A stretch of 64,000 nucleotides of DNA, taken from contig NZ_CP107812.1 in assembly GCF_036346105.1 (NCBI RefSeq), forward strand, positions 310,001-374,000, in the 5' to 3' direction. Source of the DNA: Streptomyces sp. NBC_00539 (GTDB lineage Bacteria > Actinomycetota > Actinomycetes > Streptomycetales > Streptomycetaceae). Position numbers and translations under genes: made by a program. Numbering within the stretch: position 1 is the first letter of the stretch; each line of letters starts with the position of its first letter. A model generated the notes under the pieces. It was not told where the DNA came from and ran no database searches. It saw nothing but the letters and a program-made list of their open reading frames with translations. This document shows positions 1-8,779 of the stretch, one piece after another.

Positions 1-156
1 CTGCCCGGACGACAGACTGCAAAAAATCTTGGAATGGGATGACAGATGAGGCCGTGCCGCGGCGTCTCTCTATCAGGACCAGCTTCCTCGGTCTGTCGGA
101 CTCGGTCCCTCACTGGGCCGAGGGTCCGAGACGCCCTATCGGTAAAGGAGCCGTCG

Positions 157-840
157 ATGCCGATCGGCGACCCCTTCTATCCGTGCTGCACTGGCGCGGC
201 GCCCGCCCAGGTGACTGTGCTGGCGCCGCGTCGAGCAGCAGGGGGGCAGGTGGGTGCCACTCCCGCCTGCTCGCACCAGCACCACTACGTGCCCTTCCAG
301 CTGTCGTGCGGCCTCGCCTCCGCCTATCAGCCCCGGACGGCCACGGCGCAGGAATTCGAGAAAGAGTTCGTTGACTTTCTCGAGATGAACGTGGAGCGGC
401 TGTTCCGAATTGCCTTCCGGCAAGAGAAGAACTATCACCGGTCGCAGGACGCCCTCCAGCTGGCCACAGAAAAATTGTGGCTCAACTGGAAGCGCATTCG
501 GTGCACGGTCGAGAACACGTCGCGATACGCGAGTTCCTGCGTAATCAGAAGTTACTACGACCTCCTGAGAAGAGAAAGGAGTGAAAATGGAAAATCAGTC
601 AAGTTACGGCTAGAGCGTGAGGTGCTGGATCGGGAATATCTCAAAGTTGTGCAGAGGATGCACCTGGCGGGAATCTTGAAGATCCTGCCGGCTAGGCAGC
701 GGGATATCGTCACGATGCGGTACTTCGAAGAGATGCAAGTCGCGGACATCGCGGCAGAACTGAATATATCCGTGAGTACCGTCGGTCGAGAAGAGAAGAA
801 GGCGATGGCCCTTCTCAGAGAAGCCGAGAAGCAGGAATAG
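157..840 (+). CDS. ECF-like RNA polymerase sigma factor
   Basis: Sigma-70 family protein of 227 residues. The C-terminal third has a clear region 4 helix-turn-helix: ILPARQRDIVTMRYFEEM followed by VADIAAELNISVSTVGRE. The middle has a region-2-like stretch (ATEKLWLNWKRIR). The ATG at 157 was chosen because AAAGGAG sits 6 bases upstream; the frame is open further upstream but has no such site. The first 60 residues are Cys/His/Pro-rich and unlike a normal sigma N-terminus. Codon 149 is TTA (604-606), which in Streptomyces suggests dependence on the bldA tRNA. Codon use (AAA, AGA, ATA) is unusually AT-rich for the window, which suggests transfer. It is followed after 14 bases by the gene at 855, so the two are probably co-transcribed. 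Sigma assignment is firm; the target promoters are unknown. Confidence 0.85.
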   Translation: MPIGDPFYPCCTGAAPAQVTVLAPRRAAGGQVGATPACSHQHHYVPFQLSCGLASAYQPRTATAQEFEKEFVDFLEMNVERLFRIAFRQEKNYHRSQDALQLATEKLWLNWKRIRCTVENTSRYASSCVIRSYYDLLRRERSENGKSVKLRLEREVLDREYLKVVQRMHLAGILKILPARQRDIVTMRYFEEMQVADIAAELNISVSTVGREEKKAMALLREAEKQE

Positions 841-854
841 GGAGGGAGGCGGCC

Positions 855-1415
855 ATGGACGTTGAACAACGTCTTGAGGCGGCCGTAGATCCCCGATCCG
901 GCGAACGGTTCGACGCGGGAGCGTTCCTGGCGCGGGTCCTGCCCGCGCTCGGAATCGCTTACCGCCCGGATGTCAGCGCGGTCGGCCCCCACGGGGCCGA
1001 CCCATGGCACGGCGGAGATGAGGGGGATGCCCAGGAGTCGTTTGACCTGCCCAGCAGGGAGGAGCTCCTGGACGAGCTGCACGGGCTCATCCGTGTGGCT
1101 AAGGGCGAGGAGACGGGAGGCGTCTACAGGAGAATCGCAGAGATCATCGAGGTCGTCGACGAAGAGGAAGCGGCACACGCGTGGTGGCTCCACGCAGCAC
1201 AGGCCGGCGACAAAGTGGCGGTCGCAAAAGTCGTAGACCTTTCACTGAACGAAAATGAAGAGCGGCCCAGCGCCCTTCAAGAGGTTGAGTCCCTCTCGCA
1301 GCGAATGCACCTGATCGAACAGTCGAGGGACTGGAAGCAGCATCAAGCAACTTCTCGCGAAGTCGGCAACCCGCCGATGTGTCGCGTACCCGGCCGGGCG
1401 TATCGCCCGGCATGA
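855..1415 (+). CDS. hypothetical protein downstream of the sigma factor
   Basis: 186 residues, acidic and mostly helical, with no family I recognise. The start ATG follows a GGGAGGGAGG stretch. The centre (LLDELHGLIRVAKGEETG and RRIAEIIEVVDEEEAAHAWW) resembles a short helical-repeat segment, and the C-terminal 30 residues look unstructured. The gap of 14 bases to the sigma gene suggests co-translation, so an accessory or anti-sigma-like role is possible, but nothing in the sequence proves it. A perfect 8-bp hairpin (1393-1411) overlaps the 3' end. Confidence 0.6.
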   Translation: MDVEQRLEAAVDPRSGERFDAGAFLARVLPALGIAYRPDVSAVGPHGADPWHGGDEGDAQESFDLPSREELLDELHGLIRVAKGEETGGVYRRIAEIIEVVDEEEAAHAWWLHAAQAGDKVAVAKVVDLSLNENEERPSALQEVESLSQRMHLIEQSRDWKQHQATSREVGNPPMCRVPGRAYRPA

Positions 1416-1430
1416 CCAGAAAGGAAACCG

Positions 1431-1508
1431 ATGATATGTGCCATCAGTCTGAGTGGAGATTGCAGGCCTGAGCTGTGCCGGATGATAGCCCGGAAGGAGG
1501 TGGAGTAG
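1431..1508 (+). CDS. possible 25-residue Cys-containing peptide
   Basis: ATG at 1431 is preceded by AGAAAGGAAACCG, a plausible ribosome binding site, and opens a 25-residue frame ending at TAG 1506-1508. The product contains three cysteines (C3, C11, C16) and ends RKEVE. It lies 15 bases after the preceding gene and ahead of a strong terminator, so it would be the last cistron of the sigma operon. A frame this short can arise by chance; the spacing and site are its only support. Confidence 0.3.
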   Translation: MICAISLSGDCRPELCRMIARKEVE

Positions 1509-1609
1509 AGCGAGCTGGATCCGCTGGTGCGAAAGGGAGGTTAATGGTCCCTCGGGGGAGAGACCGTAACCGTCCCGTTCGTTAGCGAGATCTGACCTCA
1601 ACTCCGCAG

Positions 1610-1643
1610 GAGCCTGGTCCCACCACTTGGTGGGACCAGGCTC
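1610..1643 (+). terminator. strong hairpin terminator
   Basis: Perfect 15-bp stem (GAGCCTGGTCCCACC with its complement) and a 4-base loop (ACTT), followed by a T-containing tail (TTCACACTTATTTTCC). It separates the sigma operon from the zeta-toxin gene. Confidence 0.85.
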
Positions 1644-1720
1644 TTCACACTTATTTTCCCCAACACTGACCGATTCGCGCCCCTCAGGCCGTCTCCTCGA
1701 CAAACACCTGAGGAGGAGCG

Positions 1721-2698
1721 GTGAAACCCCAGCACCCAGACGCCGAAACGCCCCACCCGGGGCCACGCGCGCCGAAACGGGCCGACCAGGCCCACCGCAC
1801 GCTCAGCGCCGAAGAGCACCAGCAGATCTTCGACGAGGACATTGTCCCGGCCTTCCTTACCGGCATCACCTCCCACCAGCGCCCCGTCGTCGTATACGTC
1901 CTCGGCCAGCCCGGGTCCGGCAAGTCCCGCACCGCGGACCAGCTCCAACGCGCGCTGTGCGGCCGCGGCGCCATCCGCATCTGCGGCGACGCCTTCAAGG
2001 CGATGCACCCCGACTACCACCGCCTTCTTCGCTCGCATCCCCGGACGGCCGGAAGCGAGATCCGCAGTGACTACCGCCTCTGGTGCACAAAGGCCGAGGC
2101 CTACGTACGGGCTCGCCACGGCGACCTCATCATCGAGGCCGCCCCCGCTGATGCCGACGACTTCTGGGCCAGCGCCCTGCCCTTTATCGAGGCCGGCTAC
2201 CGGATCGAGATCGTCGTCCTGGCCGTACGGGCCGCCGACAGCCGACAAGGCACCGCCCACCGCTACATGCTGCTCCAGCAGCACGGGCTGCCCGCCCGTT
2301 TCACCTCTGTCGACGGTCACGATGCCTGCTACAGCGCGCTGCCCTCCGTGATCGCCAGTACCCTCGCACACCCGTGCGTTTCCAGTGTCCTGGTGACCCG
2401 GCGCGGCCTCACACCGCTCCACCGAGCCGAAGTCTCCAGCGGCCGCGAGACAAAGCAAGCAGTCTTCAACGCGCTGATCACGGAACAGACTCGCCCCTAC
2501 ACGCCGGCCGAGGCCGCCACGTTCCTCACTGTCCAGGACATGCTGGCCCGCGCGCTGCCCGAGCACCAGGCCGAGCTGGCGGCGATCACAGCACTGGCCA
2601 CACCGCTGATGCAGACCTTCACCGCGCGCGCCATGCTCCCAGCACCGCGACTCTCATACGACGCCACGCCCCCGGCCCACAGCACCGAGTGTGGTTAG
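1721..2698 (+). CDS. zeta toxin family protein (P-loop kinase)
   Basis: 325 residues. The P-loop GQPGSGKS is at residues 62-69 after a hydrophobic strand (VVVYVLGQ). It is followed by the zeta-type segment ICGDAFKAMHPDYHRL and the basic YRLWCTKAEAYVRARHGDLIIEA, where zeta kinases place the catalytic Asp and Arg. The family phosphorylates UDP-N-acetylglucosamine or related substrates and is toxic unless neutralised. GTG start at 1721 directly behind AGGAGGAGCG. No epsilon antitoxin lies upstream; the nearest candidate partner is the small convergent gene at 2695-2919, whose stop overlaps this stop. The Walker A motif is intact. Streptomyces carries many solitary zeta homologues, so toxicity is not assured. 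Confidence 0.88.
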   Translation: MKPQHPDAETPHPGPRAPKRADQAHRTLSAEEHQQIFDEDIVPAFLTGITSHQRPVVVYVLGQPGSGKSRTADQLQRALCGRGAIRICGDAFKAMHPDYHRLLRSHPRTAGSEIRSDYRLWCTKAEAYVRARHGDLIIEAAPADADDFWASALPFIEAGYRIEIVVLAVRAADSRQGTAHRYMLLQQHGLPARFTSVDGHDACYSALPSVIASTLAHPCVSSVLVTRRGLTPLHRAEVSSGRETKQAVFNALITEQTRPYTPAEAATFLTVQDMLARALPEHQAELAAITALATPLMQTFTARAMLPAPRLSYDATPPAHSTECG

Positions 2699-2919
2699 GG
2701 CAACGTCAGGTCCCGATAGCGGGCCGCGTACGCGGCGAGTATCCCCGCCACCTCCTCTGCCGTGGCCTCGCCCAGCGCACGCTGATCCTCCACGCACCCC
2801 CGGCGAGCCTCCAGCAGCGCCTCAAGGAGTACCTGGTCCGGCTCTGCAGCCCGGCGTTGCTTCATGATCTGCTCGGAGTACCAGGCGATCACAAGCCGAA
2901 TCGACTCCTCCGCCGCCAT
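2695..2919 (-). CDS. small helical protein convergent with zeta toxin
   Basis: 74 residues from the ATG at 2919, which has GGAG 9 bases upstream; the same frame could begin earlier (up to 3102) but that extension is Pro/Cys-rich and looks non-coding. The product is charged and predicted all-helical (IRLVIAWYSEQIMKQRRAAE, then LLEALLEARRGCVEDQ). Its stop overlaps the zeta-toxin stop tail to tail. Size, helicity and position fit a neutralising partner for the toxin, but convergent orientation is unusual for a toxin-antitoxin pair and I do not recognise the family. 2920-3235 holds no other supportable gene. Confidence 0.55.
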   Translation of the reverse strand: MAAEESIRLVIAWYSEQIMKQRRAAEPDQVLLEALLEARRGCVEDQRALGEATAEEVAGILAAYAARYRDLTLP

Positions 2920-3235
2920 GTGGCCGATCTCCGGGGCAGGAGTGCACGCGGGAGGCTGCGTAGGGCGCGGAAGTTCGTCGGGCACAGCAGGTCGGCCTTT
3001 CAGTCGGACAGTCCCGCCATTGTTCAGCGCCCAGCGCTCAGGGCCAAGGAACCGCACACCATGCGCACCGAGTTGTCGGCAGCAGCATCCACCTAGGCAC
3101 ATGAACCCCGTCGGGCTTCACCAAAGCACCGCGATCCGGAGGATGCCGGCTGTCCTTCCCGGCCTCGCACGAGAGCCGGGCGATCCGCGAGATGCTTTCC
3201 CCAAGCGGACTGGTGTGCACGTAGGTTGAACACAG

Positions 3236-5941
3236 TTGATCAACGAGGTCGGGGGCGTTGTGGCAGGCAGGGATCTCAGGGCGCTGTTCAGCACGAACGA
3301 CCGCACGGTGGCAACGGCGGAGGCGTTCACAAACCGTCAGACTCAGTGGGAGCTGGTCGCGGCCGCGCTGGCCGAGCACCTGCGACATGTCGCGGATCCT
3401 GACTTCGACGTCGAGGACCTGGAACTGCCACGAAACAACGTCATCGTGTTCCACGGGGTCGGCGGAATCGGCAAGACGACCCTGTCGAGGAAGCTGGAGA
3501 CCGCGCTCGCCGGCACCGACCAGCGCCCGGCGCAGTGGGGCGAGCCCGCCTGGTCTGGTGAACGCATCCTGCCCGTACGCGTCGACCTTTCCCGCTCGGC
3601 CGGCTTCTCGTTCGAGGACCTGGTGCTCACCATCCGCGCCGCGCTCGCCGAACTGGGCCGCCCCCTGCCCGCCTTCGACATCGCGCTGCGCCGCTACTGG
3701 GAGGCGCAGCACCCCGGCGAGAGCCTGGAGGAGTACCTGAGCCGCGGCGGTCTTGCGGCGAGGTTCGGCAAGGCGATGCCGCAGCAGATGCAGTCCGCGC
3801 TCTCCGACGTCGCCCAGGCTCTGCTGCTGCCCGGTACCGTCGGCTCCGCAATCGGTGCGGTTACCGGCTCTCTGGTGCGGGCGTTGCGCGAACGCCGCCA
3901 GACAGTCCGGGCACTGGCCGGTTGCGCACGGTTGCAGGACCTGCTGGAGGCCGAGCCGGACCTAAATGCCCTGTCTTTCTACCCGCACCTCCTCGCGTGG
4001 GAGCTCGCACAGCTGCCCGCGGACAAGAAGACGGTGCCGGTCGTCCTGCTCGACACCTTCGAGGACGTCGGCGACCGCACCCACCGCGACCTGGAACGCC
4101 TGATCCAGCGACTGGTGTGGCTCATGCCCAACGTGTTCTTCATCGTCACCGGCCGCTCGCGCCTCCAGTGGGCCGACCCGGGTCTCCAAGGGCAGCTGGA
4201 CTACACCGGCCCCACCGCCTGGCCCGGCCTGGCTCTATCCGCAGCCGTCCCGGCCGCCCGCGCCGCCCGACCGCCGCACGACTACGGGCGGCAGGTCCTC
4301 GTCGGCGACTTCTCCCCCGAGGACTGCGACGACCACCTCGCCCGTCGGCTCACGCGCGACGGCGCACCGCTCATCAGTGAGGCGATCCGGCAGGTCATCA
4401 CCAACCGCTCGCACGGACTGCCGCTCTACCTCGATCTGTCGGTGATGCGATTCCTGGAGATCCGCCGCACCGGCCATACCCCGCAGCCCACCGACTTCGA
4501 CCACGACTTCCCGGCGTTGATCGCCCGCACCCTGTCCGACCTCACCCCTGATGAACGGCACGTCCTGCGCTCGGTCGCCCTCTTGGACGCCTTCGACCTG
4601 CCCCTGGCCACCGCGGCCGCCGGTCTCCAGCACGAGGCGCCGGCACTACGGCTGATCGAGCGGCCCTTCGTCCGCGAGAACGTCTTCGGGCTGTGGCCCT
4701 ATCACCTGCACGGGCTGATCCGCTCCACCGTCCGCGGCGCCGACGACCAGGCAGACGACCGCTGGTCGGCACGCGACTGGGAGCAGGCAGCCAAGCGTGC
4801 GCTGGCGGCCCTGGGCGAGCAGTGCAGTGCGCGCACCGGCCGGGACCGGAGGCGGCTGGTCGGCTGCCTACGCCAGGGCCTCGCTCTGGCCCGGGACTTC
4901 CAGCTCGACCTGGGCTGGCTTGCCGAGGCAGCCTGGGCCTACGTCAGCGACTCGGTGTGGGAGCCGCTCGCCCCACCTCTTCGAAACGACGGCACCGGGG
5001 AGGACAGTATGGCGACGGCGGCCGACGCCCTCGTCGAGCTCCTGGCCACCCTCGCCCGCCGCCAGCACGAACACCGCTCCATCACCGCCTCCCGCCTCGC
5101 CGCCGTCACACGAACCCACCTGCTGCCCGCCGACCTGCACGAGATGACCGTCTACTACCTCGCCAAGGCACAGCGCGACCTCGGCGACAGCACAGGCTCG
5201 CGTGCCGGGATGCAGCTCGTCGCCGACGGCCAAGGCCGCCTAGCCCCTGCAGCCCGGCGGGGCCTGGCTCACCTCGCCCGCCTCGCGGGAGACTTCCCCA
5301 CCGCGTACGCCGTGGCGCAGACCCTCGGCTGGGACGGCCGTCAGCACCGCATCGAGGGCGACATCCTGTGGCCGCACGGCGACATGACGCGTGCAGCCAC
5401 CGCCTACGCCAGCGCCCGCGAGCAAGCCGAGCAGCACGGCATCGCCGGCGAGCGAGCCACCAGCCAGGCCCAGCGCGCTTTGGTGCTCTCCTTCACCGAT
5501 CTCGATGCCGCCGACGACGAACTGCACCTCGCCGAACAGCTCCTTACCGGCCTCGATCTCCGTGCCACCACCCTTACGGTGAGGATTGCCGCGCTCGTCC
5601 GCGACGCCGGTGCCATGCCCGACCTCGAAGCTGCCCGCGCCCTGCGTGCCGAGATCCGTGAAACCGGTATCACCGCTGCCGCAGTCGCCCTCGAACTCGC
5701 CCTCGCGTTCCACCACGCCGTTCAAGGCGACCACGACAAGGTCCGTGCCGTCATCGACCGGATCCGCGAACTCGCCCAGACCGGCGACTACGCCTACTGC
5801 ACCGACCTCGCCCACTTCATGGCCGGTCTTCCCCTGCAAGATTCCTCGCCCACTGTCTGGCTCGACGGCCCGGACGTCGTTCGTGCTCGCTGGCACCACC
5901 TGGTAGAGAGCCGCCGCGCCCGGATAGGGCAGAGCGAATGA
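3236..5941 (+). CDS. STAND-type NTPase with C-terminal helical repeats
   Basis: 901 residues. Walker A GVGGIGKTTL is at about 74-83, and the Walker B-like VVLLDTFEDV near 267 precedes FFIVTGRSRLQW, a sensor-like strand. Together these define an AP-ATPase/NACHT-like STAND module. Residues 480-900 are alanine/arginine-rich helices in TPR-like pairs. There is no recognisable N-terminal effector (no CHAT, TIR or HTH). The TTG at 3236 gives the longest frame; a GTG at 3260 preceded by GGGGG is an equally good start. The stop overlaps the next ATG (ATGA), so expression is coupled to the membrane-anchored Excalibur protein. STAND proteins are signal-activated switches, many in defence or signalling; the trigger here is unknown. 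A fragment of a second copy lies at 18065-18421. Confidence 0.8.
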   Translation: MINEVGGVVAGRDLRALFSTNDRTVATAEAFTNRQTQWELVAAALAEHLRHVADPDFDVEDLELPRNNVIVFHGVGGIGKTTLSRKLETALAGTDQRPAQWGEPAWSGERILPVRVDLSRSAGFSFEDLVLTIRAALAELGRPLPAFDIALRRYWEAQHPGESLEEYLSRGGLAARFGKAMPQQMQSALSDVAQALLLPGTVGSAIGAVTGSLVRALRERRQTVRALAGCARLQDLLEAEPDLNALSFYPHLLAWELAQLPADKKTVPVVLLDTFEDVGDRTHRDLERLIQRLVWLMPNVFFIVTGRSRLQWADPGLQGQLDYTGPTAWPGLALSAAVPAARAARPPHDYGRQVLVGDFSPEDCDDHLARRLTRDGAPLISEAIRQVITNRSHGLPLYLDLSVMRFLEIRRTGHTPQPTDFDHDFPALIARTLSDLTPDERHVLRSVALLDAFDLPLATAAAGLQHEAPALRLIERPFVRENVFGLWPYHLHGLIRSTVRGADDQADDRWSARDWEQAAKRALAALGEQCSARTGRDRRRLVGCLRQGLALARDFQLDLGWLAEAAWAYVSDSVWEPLAPPLRNDGTGEDSMATAADALVELLATLARRQHEHRSITASRLAAVTRTHLLPADLHEMTVYYLAKAQRDLGDSTGSRAGMQLVADGQGRLAPAARRGLAHLARLAGDFPTAYAVAQTLGWDGRQHRIEGDILWPHGDMTRAATAYASAREQAEQHGIAGERATSQAQRALVLSFTDLDAADDELHLAEQLLTGLDLRATTLTVRIAALVRDAGAMPDLEAARALRAEIRETGITAAAVALELALAFHHAVQGDHDKVRAVIDRIRELAQTGDYAYCTDLAHFMAGLPLQDSSPTVWLDGPDVVRARWHHLVESRRARIGQSE

Positions 5942-6729
5942 GGAACCAGGACGAAGCTCAGGAGTTCCGCCGTCGTTTCGAGGAGGGAATGGAGGCCCGG
6001 CGCAAGGCTCATCTTGAGGAGCTGAAGCGCGAGCAGGCTGAGCGGGCGGCACAGCAGCGAAAGCGTCAGCGTGCTGACGCCTGGGCATCCTGCGTAAGCG
6101 TCCTCGCGGTGCTCGGTCTCATCGTGGGTGGCGCCTGGTGGGGCCTGTCGAGCGTGGCTTCCTGGTGGCAGGCCGACGCGGCAGCAGCAAGAGCCGCACG
6201 TGAGCAGGCAGACGTCCCAGCCCCGGGACTGCCGGCACCCAACTGGCACCTGTCACACCCGGGCGATGACGTCGCGAAGAAGACAACGACACTGTGGACC
6301 GACATGCACGAGACGGCCAGGCTTTCGCTGCTGCAGCACGAGTCCGCAGAAGACACCCGCAGCACACGCGTCGACGAACTGGACGACTACAAAGGCCTCA
6401 GCTCAAACGATGTCGAGCTGACCATCCAGCACGGTCCAGAACACGGCACTCTCACGGTGCAGGACGGCACTGGACTGTACACACCGACCACCGGGTTTCG
6501 AGGGTTCGACACCGTCGACTACACGATCAAGCTCCGTGACAAGCCCGAGCTACGCAGGGTGCGGTTCACCGTTGAAGTCGGGCTCAGCTTCGGAGCGCGG
6601 TACGACGAGGAACACAAATACGAAAACTGTGCTGCCGCGCGGGCAGCCGGCGTAGCCCCTATCTACCAGGGGCAGGACGGGTACGGACGCCACCTCGACG
6701 CCGACCGAGACGGTGTCGCCTGCGAATAA
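5938..6729 (+). CDS. membrane-anchored Ig-like/Excalibur protein
   Basis: 263 residues. Residues 1-46 are a charged coiled-coil (RRRFEEGMEARRKAHLEELK). One transmembrane helix at about 50-72 (VSVLAVLGLIVGGAWWGL) follows. Residues about 140-205 resemble a cadherin/bacterial Ig-like domain (GPEHGTLTVQDGTGLYTP, GFRGFDTVDYTI). The last 37 residues are a calcium-binding Excalibur domain (ENCAAARAAG, then DADRDGVACE). Topology would put the coiled coil in the cytoplasm and the Ig/Excalibur part outside. ATGA overlap couples it to the STAND NTPase, which suggests an outside-in sensor for the cytosolic NTPase (inference). A fragment of a homologue (DDYKGLSS) sits in the decayed copy at 18 kb. Confidence 0.8.
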   Translation: MRNQDEAQEFRRRFEEGMEARRKAHLEELKREQAERAAQQRKRQRADAWASCVSVLAVLGLIVGGAWWGLSSVASWWQADAAAARAAREQADVPAPGLPAPNWHLSHPGDDVAKKTTTLWTDMHETARLSLLQHESAEDTRSTRVDELDDYKGLSSNDVELTIQHGPEHGTLTVQDGTGLYTPTTGFRGFDTVDYTIKLRDKPELRRVRFTVEVGLSFGARYDEEHKYENCAAARAAGVAPIYQGQDGYGRHLDADRDGVACE

Positions 6730-6773
6730 CTGCCCGCCCGCTTGCAGCCGCAGTGGTTCCACAACCAATACCC

Positions 6774-6837
6774 TGGTTCGGTGACACAAGGTGATCCCTG
6801 GTGCCGCACCACCCCGGCTGCCTTGCCCGACCGAACC
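6774..6837. terminator. inverted repeat between convergent genes
   Basis: 8-bp arms GGTTCGGT and ACCGAACC enclose a 48-base loop that itself contains a small GGTG/CACC hairpin. It lies between two convergent genes and could end transcription from both sides. No T-run is present. Confidence 0.4.
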
Positions 6838-6880
6838 GAAGATCACGTCATTACCCCGGGGCGGACAGTTTGTCGAGCCC

Positions 6881-7876
6881 CTACTTGCCGCGAGCAAAGT
6901 CGATTTGGGACTGCACCTCGTAGTCGACCTGGAACACCGCGTTCGTGATCTTCTCCTCCAGAGGCTCGAAGGAGTCTTCGATTACGGCGTACTCGCTGAC
7001 CAGGGCGTGCTTGTCCTCGATGGACTCCAGAGCGGCTATCCGGGTTCGCCACTGCTCTAGCTCCGCCTTGGAGTGCGGATATCTTCGCCCTCGGACCTGT
7101 TCGAGCGTCGGGTTCGTAGCGAGGTTCGCCTGAACGAGACGCAGGGCGTCCCCGCGCACTAGCGACCGGCCGACGAGGTTGTCCTCGATGAACTCCAAGC
7201 CGTCGACCATTCGGTCCAGCCGAGCCCCGAGGTATGCAGCGAGGGCACTTCGTACTTGCGGGAGGTCGAGTCCCACCTCTCGGCGTAGCTGCGCTGCGAT
7301 CTTCTTCGGGAGGTCTGCCGCCTCGCTGAAACCTGGCCTCCTACCTTCGGTGAACCGACAGATCTCCGAACCGAGGTCGGCTGGGTAAGTGATGATCATC
7401 TGCCGGTACGACTCCAGCACTGTGCATGCGGAGTCGAAGTAGATCAGGGTGGCCGGCCTGATGATCTCAGGCCTCTGCTTGTCGCGGTGATACATCTCGT
7501 TGCGGTACTTGTGCAGCTTTTTCAGGACGGGACCGAGTGCCTCGTCAAGCAGATTGCGGCGTACCAGCAGACCAACCTTCGCGTCGAAGTTGCGGTCGAG
7601 GCCCTTCAGCTCGGCCTCGTCTACAATCTGCGCCTCGATGGAGGCGACCTCTTCGGCGTCGACCGGTATTCCCCAGGCCGCGTTCTGCTGGTAGGCCAAC
7701 AGCAACCTCTTGAGCATGCGCTGGTGCTGAAGTTCCGTCTAAACGGTTCGGTGGAGGATCAGCTCCGTCACGCTGTCGATGAGTAGGTAAGCCAACCGCA
7801 GGTTGGGCACACGCCCCTTCTCGATCATCCCCTTGGCCTCTTCGAGCTGCACGACGATCAGCTCCAGCCGCTCCAT
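6881..7876 (-). pseudogene. hypothetical gene split by in-frame amber codon
   Basis: Read from the ATG at 7876 (GGAGG 6 bases upstream), a helical protein runs 45 codons, hits TAG at 7741-7739, and continues in exactly the same frame for 285 more codons to 6881. The parts join naturally as TELILHRTV-stop-TELQHQRMLKRLLLAY, where a Glu codon GAG changed to TAG would explain the break. The downstream half (278 residues from its first ATG) has KLHKYRNEMYHRDKQRPEII, like HEPN-type RNase or growth-control families, but I do not recognise the family with certainty. It follows a small membrane-protein frame (7894-8121) by 17 bases. It could be a true pseudogene, a readthrough gene or a base-call error. 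Confidence 0.65.
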
Positions 7877-7893
7877 GTCGATCCTCCGTCGCG

Positions 7894-8121
7894 TCAGCCG
7901 GTCTGCTGCTCCACATGCTCTCTGGATGGGCGGCCTCCTACACCCGGTTTCTCGTACGACCCGTGTGGGCCCGGCTGACCCCGGACGGGGGAAGCGGCGA
8001 TGCCCCAGACTGCCTCCGCGAGCACGAAACCGGCTCCGAAGCTGACGAATACGGGACCTACAGGCACTTGTCCGGGCCGCAGATGGAACAGCTGCAGGGC
8101 CCCGGTCGCCGTCGCGTCCAT
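7894..8121 (-). CDS. small hydrophobic protein, possible
   Basis: 75-residue frame ending 17 bases before the next gene on the same strand, which argues for an operon. It has one hydrophobic stretch (VPVGPVFVSFGAGFVLAEAVWG) that could span the membrane and a Gly/Pro-rich tail. The start is uncertain because no good ribosome binding site precedes the ATG at 8121. No family recognised. Confidence 0.4.
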   Translation of the reverse strand: MDATATGALQLFHLRPGQVPVGPVFVSFGAGFVLAEAVWGIAASPVRGQPGPHGSYEKPGVGGRPSREHVEQQTG

Positions 8122-8321
8122 CAGGCCGCCGAGTCTGGGCGACAGGGCCCCCTACCAACAACGGCCGTACCGCCGGCGCCTGGCGCTCGAGTCACAGCCG
8201 GTTCGTCGCCGAGTTCGGCCGCCGGGGAGCGGCGAAGGCCCACTGCGCCAACACCTACGTCACGCAAGGGCGCGCGACGGGAGCCAGGAGGGAAAGACCA
8301 AGGCCCGACACCCGATGAGAC

Positions 8322-8335
8322 GTGATGTAGATCAC
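8322..8335. promoter_or_regulatory. CRP-like palindrome
   Basis: GTGATGTAGATCAC matches the GTGA-N6-TCAC pattern of CRP/FNR family sites. It lies 86 bases before the small membrane gene at 8421. A near-identical site occurs at 11124-11137. Streptomyces Crp binds similar sequences; binding here is inferred only. The surrounding 8122-8420 holds no supportable gene. Confidence 0.35.
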
Positions 8336-8420
8336 TCGACGCCCGTACTGTCCTGGGCCCGGTTTCGAGGGCGAAGGCGTGAAGCCGGGATGTGCCGGCA
8401 CCGTAGAACGGATCACGACC

Positions 8421-8630
8421 ATGAACCCCCTGTTCCTGGCCCTGCTCGGCATCGTCGTCCTGGCAGGCCTCGCCGGGTACGCCCTGTACCGCGCGGCCAC
8501 CCCGGACGTGCCCACCGTACTCACGACGGCTGCACGCGCGCTTCCCGTGCTCGTCCTGGGTGCCATGGCGCTCGTGCTGGTCGACCCGGCCAACATACCG
8601 AGCGTCCTGCGGGCCGTGATGCCGAAGTAG
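8421..8630 (+). CDS. small two-helix membrane protein
   Basis: 69 residues with two hydrophobic helices: LFLALLGIVVLAGLAGYALY and ALPVLVLGAMALVLV. The ATG at 8421 was preferred over the in-frame upstream ATG (8379), whose extension is not hydrophobic. It stands alone between a CRP-like site and a hairpin. Function unknown. Confidence 0.6.
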   Translation: MNPLFLALLGIVVLAGLAGYALYRAATPDVPTVLTTAARALPVLVLGAMALVLVDPANIPSVLRAVMPK

Positions 8631-8734
8631 CGGCCCCTCAGGCGGGGCGGCTGATATGCAAGCCGCCCTGTCCGCGCCCAGGCATTCGCATATTGATTCA
8701 CCCGCAGGTGGCCATCCCCCTTCGACGGGTCCGG

Positions 8735-8758
8735 CCCCGGCCCTGCAGCAGGCCGGGG
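8735..8758 (+). terminator. GC-rich hairpin
   Basis: CCCCGGCC and GGCCGGGG pair over 8 bp around an 8-base loop, 105 bases after the small membrane gene and 80 bases before the CoiA-like gene. No T-run follows, which is common in this group. Confidence 0.45.
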
Positions 8759-8779
8759 GCGTTGTCAGTGCCGCCTGCT

